DNA of 64,000 nt from Drosophila miranda (taxonomy: Eukaryota; Arthropoda; Insecta; Diptera; Drosophilidae). Each line of letters starts with the position of its first letter. Within the stretch, counting starts at the first letter, position 1. A program made the position numbers and the translations under genes. The notes below the pieces were generated by a model. It had not been told where the DNA came from. It made no database searches and was given only the letters and a program-made list of their open reading frames with translations. This document shows positions 28,919-41,036 of the stretch, piece after piece. The stretch is from assembly GCF_003369915.1 (NCBI RefSeq), contig NW_022881614.1:6593001-6657000 (forward strand). The letters are read 5' to 3'.

Positions 28919-30277
28919 TTACTCCGTATTCGTTGCCTTCGACACTAACTTGCGTGCACTCGATATCGGTGCACGAGCCAACTCGTTTTTTGACGAGCTA
29001 CATTTTCGGCACGATGGTTTATATGTGTCCCGCTTACCACATCCATAACAGAATACTTTACGCTCTGCTTCGCACTCTTGATATCGGTGGCCTTGTTTAT
29101 TGCAATTCCAGCAAGAAAGCGTCATCGCGTCGATATCAAAAGCGTCAGCTTCTTCCGAATCGGCTTCTGCCAGACCTTCTGTCTGGATGGACATTTCGTT
29201 CACCTGATTGCTAGGAACAAATCGTCGAGTAGCCGGGATTGGCTTAGCAGTATTTTCGATGAACCTTTCACGCTTGCGGACCACTTGTCGCAACTGCACA
29301 ATGTTCGGTATGGGCACATATAAAATCTCATGTTGTATCTCATTGAGCAGATTTGCTCGCAACACCTCTAACAAGGACTGCTCGGTCATCGGCTGCACGA
29401 GCTTGTCTGCAAGCGCCACTATGGCCTCATAAAAACTGTCAAACGGTTCGTTGACTTTCTGCTTCCTCTGGGTGATCGGGGTTCTGATTTCTAAATCTGT
29501 TCTGCCGTCCGAAAACTGCGATCTCAGAGCAATACAGAGATCAATCCAGCGCACTCTTGGTACGCTTTTATGATACCTCCAGTACCATTCACCCGCGCTT
29601 CCTTCGAACAGGTTGCTCGCGTAGCGAGATAACAATTCAAAATTGCTATCTAATGTCTGGCTGGTCAGAGCTTCGACGCGATACAAAAAATCATCTATTG
29701 ACATAGAGGAGCGCCCTGAGAACCTCAACTTCCAGTTCGCGATTATCTGGCTAATCCGATCCGCGCGCAACTGATGTGATTGCTGCGACTCGGGTGGGGC
29801 TGACAAGTTAGTCGGTCGCTCGGACGCTGAGTTTGGCAATGCTGCGTTTTCCCTGGCGGACAACCTAAAGAGTTGCTCAAAGGATTGATTTGACCTAACG
29901 GGAGAGGACTGCCTATGGGCTGGGTGTACCCTTTCCGTTGGAACTGGAGCTGCATTCTGGAGCGACAATCTTTGAAACCCCGCTTCAATCGCGTTAGCTA
30001 GCATTTGAGTGTGCTGTGCTAGTGCGGCTGTCACTGCGTCCGCAATGGTCTGTTGCAAGCTACCATCCGTGGCTGGTAGACCCGTTCGAGCTGCTGAAGC
30101 TGACACCACTGCTGCCGCCGAATTTGGCGGTTGGCCTCTAGGACGATCTGGAGCGGCCATTGGACCGGACACACTAGGCCCTTCGGGTTGGCTAACACTT
30201 CGGACCCCACTCTGCATATTGACTACGGATAATTGGTTTTGCTGTGATTTAAGTGTTTTCGAACGGGATCTGGTCAC
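28919..30277 (-). pseudogene. Element A Gag (capsid-nucleocapsid)
   Basis: About 450 residues. A low-complexity N-terminus precedes a capsid-like region (ISQIIANWKLRFSGRSSMSI, FLYRVEALTSQ, YASNLFEGSAGEWYWRYHK). A CCHC zinc knuckle, CWNCNKQGHRYQEC, and a second Cys cluster, CYGCGKRDTYKPSC, lie near the end. The apparent start at 30277 is GTG, and the frame is open upstream into the RING segment, which lies in another frame. In element B the same two parts are one ORF, so a frameshift has separated them here. Confidence 0.88.
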
Positions 30278-30543
30278 TGCAACTGCCCTGGTTGGTTGCC
30301 TGGGGCTTGAGCTGCTTCTAGTTCTTCTGCCAAATTAAGGGTCGATTTGCTCAGCGCAGTTCTGCACACTGGACAGACTTTCTTATTTCCTGAACGTGCA
30401 CTAAAGCAGGTGTGATGGAAATAATGGTTACAGCTGGTAGCTAATAGTTGGCCTGGGAATTCGACTTCTTGCGTGCATACACAGCAAACGGTTTCGCTCT
30501 CTTTTGGCTGAATCCTATAATCCGGGCTTCGGTCTACCGGCAT
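30274..30543 (-). pseudogene. Element A RING-H2 finger, N-terminal part of Gag
   Basis: ATG 30543 opens an 89-residue frame with a RING-H2 finger. The ligands are C20, C23, C38, H40, H43, C46, C57 and C60 (CCVC, CNHYFHHTC, CPVC). The spacing is identical to that in element B. RING-H2 fingers recruit E2 enzymes for ubiquitin transfer. The frame ends in TGA at 30276-30274, overlapping the gag frame; in element B it is fused to Gag. Confidence 0.85.
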
Positions 30544-31714
30544 TGTAAAGTTATCCTATATATTAACTAGCTTTAAGCACGTTCCTATAAATCTAGCTCA
30601 GACAAATATTAACAAAAAAAACAATAATAACGGGGAAAGCAAAAAAAACGATCTTTGATAGAGAGATTTTGGGGGAAACCATGCAACCCTTTCCCTCCGA
30701 AAGGTTGCCAATAACTATGCGTGGTAGAGCGAAAAAGGGGGAAATAAAGAAAAGGTATCTTCGGCAATCGTAACCCAAGTAGTAGCTCTAGGCCCCTTCC
30801 TGTCTGCGGCGAACGCCTAAACATAGGGACGGACGACGTTCTTGCCCGCATGCCCATACCAGGATCACGACGGTGTTCGTCAGCCGCCCATCGAGGAAAC
30901 ATTACCGAAGCGGTTACGGGGAGTTTGTAATAGTCTCTGCGTGCTACGACCTATACCTTTTCCGCAGCCATTATCGGTCCGGGCCGGAAGCGTAGCACGA
31001 AGAAACGCACCAGCCCCAGGGGTACCACGTTCGGCCGGCGATAACCTGCTGTATAAATCGGCGCACGAATAGACCAATCACTAGAAAGTAGAGAGAGAAA
31101 CAAAAGACGGAGGCACCCTAATAACCCCGATTCGAGTTGAGCGGCAACAAAAAATAATTTTGATTCTTCTAGCTGACTCCGGCGACAACTGAACCAAAGC
31201 TACCCAAGGTACCTGTCAATTTCCAAGGGAAAGCGTATTCACTAATACGCTTCTGTGTAGCGGCAGGTCGTAGATTTACTCCACTAATAACCCTGTGTCC
31301 AGCCAACTTCCACATACCAGTGAATCCATCTAGATTTCACTGCTATGGCATATACTGCTCGGCAATAAAGCTATGGTGGAGCTATTATCGATTCCAGAGC
31401 AGCTTACCATCGAACAAGGGTTATGGATCATACTCCGATGCGGGCTAAACGTTATCGGAAACGAATAAGCATCCACCATCACAGGATCCAATTCCAGGAA
31501 AAAAGGAAGGCTTTAAGGAAGGGGGGTGAAAAACAGGGAACAAAAGTCTTAAGCCAGTGCATGACTATGCACTGCTCGCAGGTGTTATGGACTTTCTCAA
31601 CAATTTTTCTGCTTCGGGGTCAAGTTTGGCTGGGGTCACACACAACCATATAAGTTAATGTAACTCCGCTTTGTAACGTTTACAATTACGTCAACCCTGA
31701 CCTTCAGGCCTTTC
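30544..31714 (-). other. Element A untranslated leader
   Basis: About 1.2 kb between the PBS and the RING start, with no recognisable ORF. The long leader may hold packaging or IRES-like elements; nothing specific was identified. Confidence 0.6.
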
Positions 31715-31715
31715 G

Positions 31716-31733
31716 GCCCCACGTTGGGCGCCA
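31716..31733 (-). promoter_or_regulatory. Element A primer binding site (tRNA-Lys type)
   Basis: On the minus strand, TGGCGCCCAACGTGGGGC is complementary to the 3' end of tRNA-Lys1,2. It starts 17 bases after the LTR terminus (…CGTTACA), an unusually long gap. Confidence 0.85.
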
Positions 31734-31750
31734 AATAAAATAATTATTAC

Positions 31751-34268
31751 TGTAACGAGTAACGAAGAGAATCTTCGCACGATGAAGCTGGTGGTCGGCT
31801 AACTGAGAAGGAGTACGCGCTCGCTTCCACGGCTGATCTCTGGTCGGAAATGGGGATGGGTTCTTTGGGGTAACCCTCCAGTTAGGTTGCTTCGCTCCTG
31901 CTGGTATTATTTTATTAAAATTCGCGTACTCTTTTTGGTAATGGGAGGGGGACAGACAAGGAAAGGATCGTTAGGGGTACGGAAAGTATAGTGGGGCAAA
32001 GATAGTGCAGAGAAGGAGTAGGGATCTACCACCGCGGCGGACATCTCTGTTTTGCTGGCACGGAGTCGTGCCACGCCCACCCTACCATGATCCTAAAAGA
32101 GCCAATAATAATATCAGGATCCCTGGAGTGTCCGGTATTGGTCATCCTATTTCGCTCACGAGCGGCATGGTTCCCCCAACTGCGGTAACGTCTAGCACAT
32201 ATTCATCTTAACAATCATTTTATTAGAAACTATATTCAGATACTATATTCATGTTACAAGAAAAAAGAAACACTAACCGAGAACTCCAAGACAAGGCTAA
32301 ATGGACAAAAGGAGGAACGAAAAGCGTCACAAGAGATATAGCTATTATTACTAGGGAATATTTAGATAAATAAATACGATAAGTGTAAATAGTTATAAGT
32401 GCATATACGATATTTTATAGTGCGATATAAACTAATGATTTTTCCTTGGATAGAAAGATAATACTATAGCGCAATATAGGTACACATGTCCGCGCACATC
32501 GGCTTCAGGGAGTAGTTGGACATACTATTCGTTTTACCAAGCGTATTGTAAAGGCAGAAGGCCAATCAGCTGTGACTACTTTAAAAGTGTGAGGTCAACG
32601 ACCGACAAACAGCTCTAGCAAAAAAAAGAACGAAGCTTTTGCCACGCTCGCGGAATTTTGGGAGGCAATAAAATGTAAGGTTGTTGGTATATTATAAAGC
32701 TCACTCAGTTTTTGTTTGTGTTCCCGTGTGGCTGTGTGTGGGTGCATTAAACTTGTACCTGCAAACCAAAAACAAAATCGTACAGCGCGTGCTGCATGGC
32801 ATAAGCTCGCGGATGGGACCCGGCCGAGCGGACGCTTTTAAGCTCAAACTTTTAAGCTTTTATCAAATGCATTTTCAAACTTTCCATGTGTTGGTGGGTT
32901 TTTTTTTCTGGTTTTTTTTTTCCTGTCTACAATTAACGCTAAGTATATCCAACTACACAAAAACAGACATATCAACGGACTGCGAGGTTCAAGGGAATGC
33001 GAGTCACGGTGGGATCTTACTGGCCTCAGTGGCTTTCAGTGGGCGGTGTATACATATGTATGTGAGCACATCTCTTACAGTTTTCATTCAGCCTACATAA
33101 TGACACTAACGTGCACATAAGACAAACGCTGGCCTCCACTGCACTTTAAATAAACGTTTGGAACAGCTAGGCCGAATCACGAGAAGAACAAGAGAGGCGA
33201 TACCACTAGGGGTCGCCGGGAGGTTATGTACACACGTGGTGCACTATTTTTTCCCGCCCGGTAGGAACATTTAAGCGGCTTCGGGCCTACGCTGACTGCA
33301 AGCACCGGTTTCCGTTTCTTGGCCCGGTTTTGAATGCGAAACGGTTACGCCACTTCGCCGCACTAAGCCCGTTCAGACGGCTGTCCTCGTCTCGCGCAGC
33401 CAAAGTTCACTGCCCGCGACTTGGTGGATCAGCTGGTTCGTAGTGCGGGGGCTTAAAGCTCGGGCTGCAGCTTTTGGATAATTCCCAAACTAAGTGCCGA
33501 TTCTAATGTGGAATTTGCAAATACTGATCAGGCTACTTTTTCTAACAGTTACTCCATGCACATATTTACCTTGTTGGAACTGGCACTGCGAAAATAGGGG
33601 GATGGGGTTGAGGTGCTAATTCCTTCTTTCTCCAGGTGTTTTTTTTTTTTTTGTGTTGGGGCTGCTCACCTCCAAGCGGAAAGTTTTCGATTAGAGCCCA
33701 ATCTGCTTTCTTGGGTTCTTTTTTCCCGATCGAGTGCACTTTGGTTTAACACCACGGTTATTTACGGCGGTTTAATTTTATTTTTATTATTTTTTTTCTC
33801 ACCGCGCAACTGAATGCTTGTACGGCCACGAGGAGAAAGAAAGATTTGGGCGGATCTACTGACCAACAAAAATTTTGTTCTCCGGATCTGCCTTTGCACG
33901 ATCCTTCGCCATTCACCTTGAATGGTTATGGACATGGTGGGGAGATTTTTGTTCGTTTTTAAGCATATTCTTAATGTCAACCCTAGATGGCGCTAGCCCC
34001 CACACGACCAGGAACATTTAACATGTAACACCACAACAAGAAATTAAGCCAACCTAACTATACACTAACTATGGGGACTAAACTTAATAATTAATAAGTA
34101 TCTCGGTGAGGTGTAATATATACTTGTATAAATAATATAATATATATAAATATAATATATAAATATAATATATACATAAATATATAAATTGTACAAATAC
34201 CATCGGGCATACTTTCAGGCGAAGAACACAAATATGCTTTCCTATCCGCCCGACAAGCGACCACTACA
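31751..34268 (-). repeat. Element A 5' LTR (2518 bp)
   Basis: Direct repeat of 23102-25638, with TG...CA ends, flanked on the right by the target duplication ATGC (34269-34272). It lacks the ~27 bp present in the other LTR. Confidence 0.88.
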
Positions 34269-36705
34269 ATGCCGTTTCATTCTACCTTGGCTGGAGGAAA
34301 TACTACGGTTGAGTTTGCCGGCTCGCAATTTCTACCTCACCGTAGACAAGTACCATCCCTGCCTCCTATACAATTGCCGACGTTTAGCGGCGGGTATGCG
34401 AACTGGACGGACTTTTATTCAATGTTTGCCACCATCATCGACAGCCATCCGGACTTAACAAACATATAAAAGCTCCAGCATTTGCGTTCCTGTCTGCGGG
34501 ATTCGGCATTGGAGACTGTTCGGTCGCTGGAAATCTCAGATGGCAATTATGCTGTGGCATTAGATTTGTTGGAAAACAGATTCAATAATCGGCGATTGGT
34601 CTTTCAGGCACACATCAATGAGATCTTGGCGCTCCAGGCTGTGGAACCTGGGTCAGTGGTCATGCTTCGGAAGCTTTCAGACAAGTTCAATTCACATATG
34701 CGCGCGCTCCAGGGTTTGGGCATCACTGAGCAGATCGCAGGATGCATCGTCGTGCAGGAAATTCTCCGAAAACTGGATCCAGCGAGCCAAGAGAAGTGGG
34801 AGGAACGATTCAACGACCCCGCATTCGCAAACTTAATTCCGTCGTGGGAATCTATGGCCTCGTTCTTGGAGCAGCGATGCAGATCATTGGAGACGATGGA
34901 CTTTTCTATGGCAAGCTATGCGTTGAGCAATCAGGTGGGCAGAAGTAGAAAGCATAATAATTCTAGGTCCACATTGGTTACAACGAACCAAACCGTAGCA
35001 CGCTGGAGTCTAGCGGCTACCTCGTCTGCCCTTATTGCCCAAGATCTCAGGAATGGTGTTGTTTTACTTGCCACGGCCACGGTCTTAGTCAAAAATCGTT
35101 CCGGAGTCTTAGTTCCGTGCCGAGCGTTGCTGGATTCCGGCTCCCAGTTGCATCTAATAACTTCTCGTTTCGCGAATCAGTTTCAGCTTCGAAAAATGAA
35201 ATCATCGTCTGCAGTCTCGGGAATAGGCGACTCTAGCTTCGTCACGGATGGATTTTCGGTCAACGTTAGCCTGCACTCTCGCTCATCGGATTACTCAACT
35301 CTCATCACTGCCATTGTAGTCTCTAGCATAACCGATCGACAGCCAAGCTTTGGAATTGACACTCAAAACTGAAACATTCCATCTAACATACCACTAGCTG
35401 ATCCGGAGTTTTATAAGCCGCAGCGCGTCAATCTGCTAATTGGCGCAAGTCTGTTTTTCGAGCTCCTGTGTGTTGGTCAGGTCAAGCTACTGCCAGGATT
35501 GCCTTCAATTCAGAAAACGCGCTTGGGATGGCTCGTGTCTGGAAGTTGTTCACGTTTAAAAGGTTCCTCGTTGATGGTCTATCGCGCTCGGGCCGTAGCT
35601 GCTGAGGATAATAGTCCAGAGGATCGGCTTGAGGTGCTTCTTCGGAGGTTTTTGGAGGTAGAAAATTGCATCGAACCAATAATAAAGTCTACCAAAGAAG
35701 AGCTAGATTGTGAAGCACACTTTGTGCAGCATTTCCGTCGACTACATAAAGGCGATTATTGTGTTCGTCTGCCAGCAAAATATAATTTGGATCTCCTTGG
35801 AGAATCTTACAATCAAGCGCTTCGTAGATTCCTGACCCTTGAGAGAAAGTTAGATCGTCGCCCTGATGTTAAATCTCAGTATGCAGCATTTATAAAGGAG
35901 TACCTTGATTTAGGCCATATGTCTCAGGTTCCTACCCAGTCAATCAGCAACTGCCGATATTTTTTGCCCATTGCGTCATGAAGGAAGATAGTTCTACGAC
36001 CAAGCTTCGCGTCGTTTTTGATGGATCCGCTTCAACCTCATCTGGATATTCCCTGAACGACGTTTTAATGGCTGGTCCCGTAATCCAACCCAAAATGTTT
36101 CATATTCTTGCTCGATTTCGGTCATACGCCGTTGCGATTACGGGAGATATCTGTAAGATGTATCGTTGTGTAAGAGTCTCGACCGAGGATAGCAACTTGC
36201 AGTGTATTCTGTGGAGAAACTCCAGGGAAGAAGACTTGCGTGTGTTTCAATTGGACACCGTTACTTATGGGACGCAGCCTGCCTCCTATCTATCTGTGCG
36301 AGCGATGCATCAGTTGGCAATAGACGAGCAGATGGCGTTTCCAGTTGGAGCTGAAATCCTTCGCCGTGACTTCTACGTGGATGACTTGATATCTGGAGCC
36401 AGCTCGCAGGAGGAGGCTATCCGGATTAGGGAGCAAACAACTGGAATTTTGTCTAGAGGTCAGTTCATATTGAGGAAATGGTGTTCGAACGTCCCTGCTG
36501 TGCTGGATGGAGTTCCGGAAGAGGACAAGGAAGCATTTTTGAAGTTCGACGATGGCAGCCATGTGACTAAAACTTTAGGACTTGCGTGGGATCCGGTTTC
36601 TGATCTACTATTATTTTCGTTCTCGGCCCTTCAATCTTCTTTGAATTCCTGCAGGCGCTCTGTTTTGTCATCCATAGCGCGATTCTACGATCCTCTCGGA
36701 CTCGG
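34269..36705 (+). pseudogene. BEL/Pao gag-protease-RT, copy A continued
   Basis: The frame resumes after the ATGC duplication. A Pao-type Gag region (LPPIQLPTFSGGYANWTDFY, LRSCLRDSALETVRSL) leads to a retropepsin-like protease (CRALLDSGSQLHLITSRFA). The BEL-type RT follows, with LRVVFDGSASTSSG, ITGDICKMYRCV holding a catalytic Asp, and the catalytic FYVDDLISGA. Lesions: TAA at 34467-34469 (Glu codon in the units), TGA at 35370-35372 (Trp in unit 1), a one-base loss near 35960 also present in unit 1, and a ~300-bp deletion near 35004 that removes the Cys/His zinc-knuckle region. The RT ends abruptly at SSIARFYDPLGL, where leader sequence of the next unit starts. Confidence 0.88.
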
Positions 36706-36888
36706 ATGTACATTTCGTACATAGTTGTTCGCTTGCTGGGCTCGGTTCTTGTCGTCTATTGCTCGTGTTACTCTTTGCGATCATCTTCCCGCTAGAGACG
36801 TTGGTCTTTCTGCTAACGCTGCCGCTACCATGGAAATTAACGCTGCTAACGAAATTCCAATGACCAGTGAGCAAAACAGGGTGTCTTT

Positions 36889-37848
36889 TTATACCCAAAA
36901 CTCAAAATGAATATTGGAGTATATTAGATTTGTGGTAAAAGTGGATGTGTGTAACGTCCAGAAGGAATCGACCCCATAAAGTATATATATTCTTGATCAG
37001 CAACAATAGCCGAGTCGATTGGGCCCTGTCTGTCTGTCCGTCTGTCCGTCTGTCCGTCCGTCCGTCTGTCCGTCCCCTTCAGCGCCTAGTGCTCAAAGAC
37101 TATAAGAGCTAGAGCAACGATGTTTTGGATCCAGACTTCTGTGATATGTCACTGCTACAAAAATATTTCAAAGCTTCGCCCCGCCCACTTCCGCCCCAGT
37201 TCATAGTTCATAGTTCATAGTTCATAGTTCATAGCATAGGCGGCTTTGCTTAGAGTAAAACATTAGCGCCTAGATCTCAGAGACTACAAAAGCTAGAGCA
37301 ACCAAATTTGGTATCCACACTCCTAATATATCGGACCGAGACGAGTTTGTTCCAAAATTTCGCCACACCCCCTTCCGCTCCCGCAAAGGACGAAAATCTG
37401 GGGATATTCAAAAATCTCAGAGACTATTAAGGCTAGAGTAACCAAATTTGGTATCCGCACTTCTGTTTGATCTTACTATAAAACGTGTATCTCAAAATTT
37501 CGCCCCACCCCCTTCCGCCCACACAAAGGACGAAAATCTGTTGCATCCACAATATTGCACATTCGAGAAAACTAAAAACGCAGAATCATAGATAATGACC
37601 ATATCTATCAGATTGCTGAATCTGGATCAGATCAGATCATTTGTATAGCCAATAGGAACAAATCAATTTGCAGTGGCTACGCAGCGCCCGACGTCACGCT
37701 CAGACTGATTTTCTGTCTCTCTCGCACGCACTCTTTGTCGTGTCGTTTAATATTAGCAGCGTCTGCCGGAGGAGAGCCATACTGACTTAGTATCGGGTAT
37801 AACTGTAGAGTTGCGGTGTCCGCAGCAACTCACAACGTTCCCCCTCGT
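36889..37848. mobile_element. ISY/SGM-like Helitron, copy 1
   Basis: About 960 bp without coding capacity, inserted in the T tract of BEL gag (GTCTTTTTTGAAG) with no clear target duplication. It starts ATACCC, contains TGTCTGTCCGTC repeats and five TTCATAG heptamers. It ends with a small hairpin, GTTGCGG-TGT-CCGCAGCAAC, shortly before CCCCCTCG. The features match the obscura-group ISY/SGM Helitron family as I remember it. Confidence 0.8.
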
Positions 37849-39467
37849 TTGAAGCTTAAGTCAACGGAATTATGCGAGAAAATGAAAGGGTTAGCTACCG
37901 CTTGTCAGAATGAGTCGTCAGACTGTGACTACTACATGCTCGTGGTAAAGCAAGAGCAAGTCGAGAAGTTGATCAGCAAATTTGAGATGTTTCACGGCGA
38001 GCTTGAGGAATTGGATCGAAGCGAAATTCACAGTGGTTTGTGTGACATTTTTGAGTCACTTGCAAGCTCGCTGAAGGCGGCGATTATGAGGGAAATGGCT
38101 AAGAGTAGCGGCCGCATGCCGTTTCATTCTACCTTGGCTGGAGGAAATACTACGGTTGAGTTTGCCGGCTCGCAATTTCTACCTCACCGTAGACAAGTAC
38201 CATCCCTGCCTCCTATACAATTGCCGACGTTTAGCGGCGGGTATGCGAACTGGACGGACTTTTATTCAATGTTTGCCACCATCATCGACAGCCATCCGGA
38301 CTTAACAAACATAGAAAAGCTCCAGCTTTTGCGTTCCTGTCTGCGGGATTCGGCGACTTTGAGACTGTTCGGTCGCTGGAAATCTCAGATGGCAATTATG
38401 CTGTGGCATTAGATTTGTTGGAAAACAGATTCAATAATCGGCGATTGGTCTTTCAGGCACACATCAATGAGATCTTGGCGCTCCAGGCTGTGGAACCTGG
38501 GTCAGTGGTCATGCTTCGGGAGCTTTCAGACAAGTTCAATTCACATATGCGCGCGCTCCAGGGTTTGGGCATCACTGAGCAGATCGCAGGATGCATCGTC
38601 GTGCAGGAAATTCTCCGAAAACTGGATCCAGCGAGCCAAGAGAAGTGGGAGGAACGATTCAACGACCCCGCATTCGCAAACTTAATTCCGTCGTGGGAAT
38701 CTATGGCCTCGTTCTTGGAGCAGCGATGCAGATCATTGGAGACGATGGACTTTTCTATGGCAAGCTATGCGTTGAGCAATCAGGTGGGCAGAAGTAGAAA
38801 GCATAATAATTCTAGGTCCACATTGGTTACAACGAACCAAACCGTAGCACGCTGCGCGCTGTGCAACGATGGTGCTCACGAGGTCCAGCACTGCCAGAAG
38901 TTTAAAGCGCTGTCCCCCACAAATCGCCATAAAGAAGCCAAGCGGCTTTCGTTGTGTATAAATTGTCTCAGAACAGGGCATCGATTACTTCAGTGCACCT
39001 CGAGCAACTGTCGTACCTGCGGGGGTAGACACCATACCCTCCTTCATTTTGGTAGCCCTGAAGATACCACAGTCCAAGGGCACTCAGCGCCGTATACTCC
39101 ATCTCAGTCTGCACTGTCTGAGTCTACGCCGTCCGAGCATACCACTGCGCCCTCTACTTCAGCGGCTACCTCGTCTGCCCTTATTGCCCAAGATCTCAGG
39201 AATGGTGTTGTTTTACTTGTCACGGCCACGGTCTTAGTCAAAAATCGTTCCGGAGTTTTAGTTCCCTGCCGAGCGTTGCTGGATTCCGGCTCCCAGTTGC
39301 ATCTAATAACTTCTCGTTTCGCGAATCAGCTTCAGCTTCGAAAAATGAAATCATCGACTGCAGTCTCGGGAATAGCTTCTCTAGCTTCGTCACGGATGGA
39401 TTTTCGGTCAACGTTAGCCTGCACTCTCGCTCATCGGATTACTCAACTCTCATCACTGCCATTGTAG
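37849..39467 (+). pseudogene. Unit 1 BEL gag-protease
   Basis: Same Gag as copy A, with the added FHGEL segment and intact Cys/His knuckles. A 4-base change near 38355 (DSATLRLF in place of DSALETVRS) shifts the frame, which continues from 38403. A second change near 39373 shifts it again inside the protease, after ALLDSGSQLHLITSRF. It cannot make a full polyprotein. Confidence 0.85.
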
Positions 39468-39646
39468 CCTCTAGCATAACCGATCGACAGCCAAGCTTTG
39501 GAATTGACACTCAAAACTGGAACATTCCATCTAACATACCACTAGCTGATCCGGAGTTTTATAAGCCGCAGCGCGTCAATCTGCTAATTGGCGCAAGTCT
39601 GTTTTTCGAGCTCCTGTGTGTTGGTCAGGTCAAGCTACTGCCAGGA

Positions 39647-40853
39647 TTGCCTTCAATTCAGAAAACGCGCTTGGGATGGCTCGTGTCTGGAAGTTGTTCG
39701 CGTTTAAAAGGTTCCTTGTTGATGGTCTATCGCGCTCGGGCCGTAGCTGCTGAGGATAATAGTCCAGAGGATCGGCTTGAGGTGCTTCTTCGGAGGTTTT
39801 GGGAGGTAGAAAATTGCATCGAACCAATAATAAAGTCTACCAAAGAAGAGCTAGATTGTGAAGCACACTTTGTGCAGCATTTCCGTCGACTACATAAAGG
39901 CGATTATTGTGTTCGTCTGCCAGCAAAATATAATTTGGATCTCCTTGGAGAATCTTACAATCAAGCGCTTCGTAGATTCCTGACCCTTGAGAGAAAGTTA
40001 GATCGTCGCCCTGATGTTAAATCTCAGTATGCAGCATTTATAAAGGAGTACTTTGATTTAGGCCATATGTCTCAGGTTCCTACCCAGTAAATCAGCAACT
40101 GCCGATATTTTTTGCCCATTGCGTCATGAAGGAAGATAGTTCTACGACCAAGCTTCGCGTCGTTTTTGATGGATCCGCTTCAACCTCATCTGGATATTCC
40201 CTGAACGACGTTTTAATGGCTGGTCCCGGAATCCAACCCAAAATGTTTCATATTCTTGCTCGATTTCGGTCATACGCCGTTGCGATTACGGGAGATATCT
40301 GTAAGATGTATCGTTGTGTAAGAGTCTCGACCGAGGATAGCAACTTGCAGTGTATTCTGTGGAGAAACTCCAGGGAAGAAGACTTGCGTGTGTTTCAATT
40401 GGACACCGTTACTTATGGGACGCAGCCTGCCTCCTATCTATCTGTGCGAGCGATGCATCAGTTGGCAATAGACGAGCAGATGGCGTTTCTAGTTGGAGCT
40501 GAAATCCTTCGCCGTGACTTCTACGTGGATGACTTGATATCTGGAGCCAGCTCGCAGGAGGAGGCTATCCGGATTAGGGAGCAAACAACTGGAATTTTGT
40601 CTAGAGGTCAGTTCATATTGAGGAAATGGTGTTCGAACGTCCCTGCTGTGCTGGATGGAGTTCCGGAAGAGGACAAGGAAGCATTTTTGAAGTTCGACGA
40701 TGGCAGCCATGTGACTAAAACTTTAGGACTTGCGTGGGATCCGGTTTCTGATCTACTATTATTTTCGTTCTCGGCCCTTCAATCTTCTTTGAATTCCTGC
40801 AGGCGCTCTGTTTTGTCATCCATAGCGCGATTCTACGATCCTCGCGGACTCGG
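39647..40853 (+). pseudogene. Unit 1 BEL RT
   Basis: Two blocks: 39647-40090 (RT N-terminal region, stopped by TAA after PTQ) and 40126-40853 (LRVVFDGSAS ... FYVDDLISGA ... SSIARFYDP). It lacks the one base near 40117 that copy A also lacks, so that loss predates the array. The RT is truncated at the unit boundary. Confidence 0.85.
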
Positions 40854-41036
40854 ATGTACATTTCGTACATAGCTGTTCGCTTGCTGGGCTCGGTTCTTGT
40901 CGTCTATTGCTCGTGTTACTCTTTGCGATCATCTTCCCGCTAGAGACGTTGGTCTTTCTGCTAACGCTGCCGCTACCATGGAAATTAATGCTGCTAACGA
41001 AATTCCAATGACCAGTGAGCAAAACAGGGTGTCTTT

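Larger units (their letters stand above)
23102..34268 (-). mobile_element. Ty3/gypsy retrotransposon, Osvaldo/Ulysses-like (element A)
   Basis: An 11.2-kb minus-strand insertion in BEL gag. It has direct LTRs of about 2.5 kb, TG...CA ends, a 4-bp target duplication ATGC (23098-23101 and 34269-34272), a tRNA-Lys-type PBS and gag-pol on the minus strand. Very long LTRs with a tRNA-Lys PBS are features of the Osvaldo/Ulysses lineage in Drosophila; the assignment is from these features, not a tree. Frameshifts in the RING-gag junction and in the integrase make it defective. Confidence 0.9.
36706..40853 (+). repeat. Tandem array unit 1 (4148 bp)
   Basis: Order: BEL leader and gag start (36706 to about 36888), ISY-like Helitron (about 36889-37848), gag, protease and RT to SSIARFYDPRGL. 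It joins the next unit at the same breakpoint as all others (...GGACTCGG|ATGTACATTT). This unit keeps the un-inverted internal order and the zinc-knuckle region (CALCNDGAHEVQHC, CINCLRTGHRLLQC). Confidence 0.9.

Noticed and set aside
37020..37080. TGTCTGTCCGTC repeat tract considered as an independent microsatellite or CRISPR-like array
   Set aside because: It is a normal internal part of the Helitron family and lacks regular spacers.
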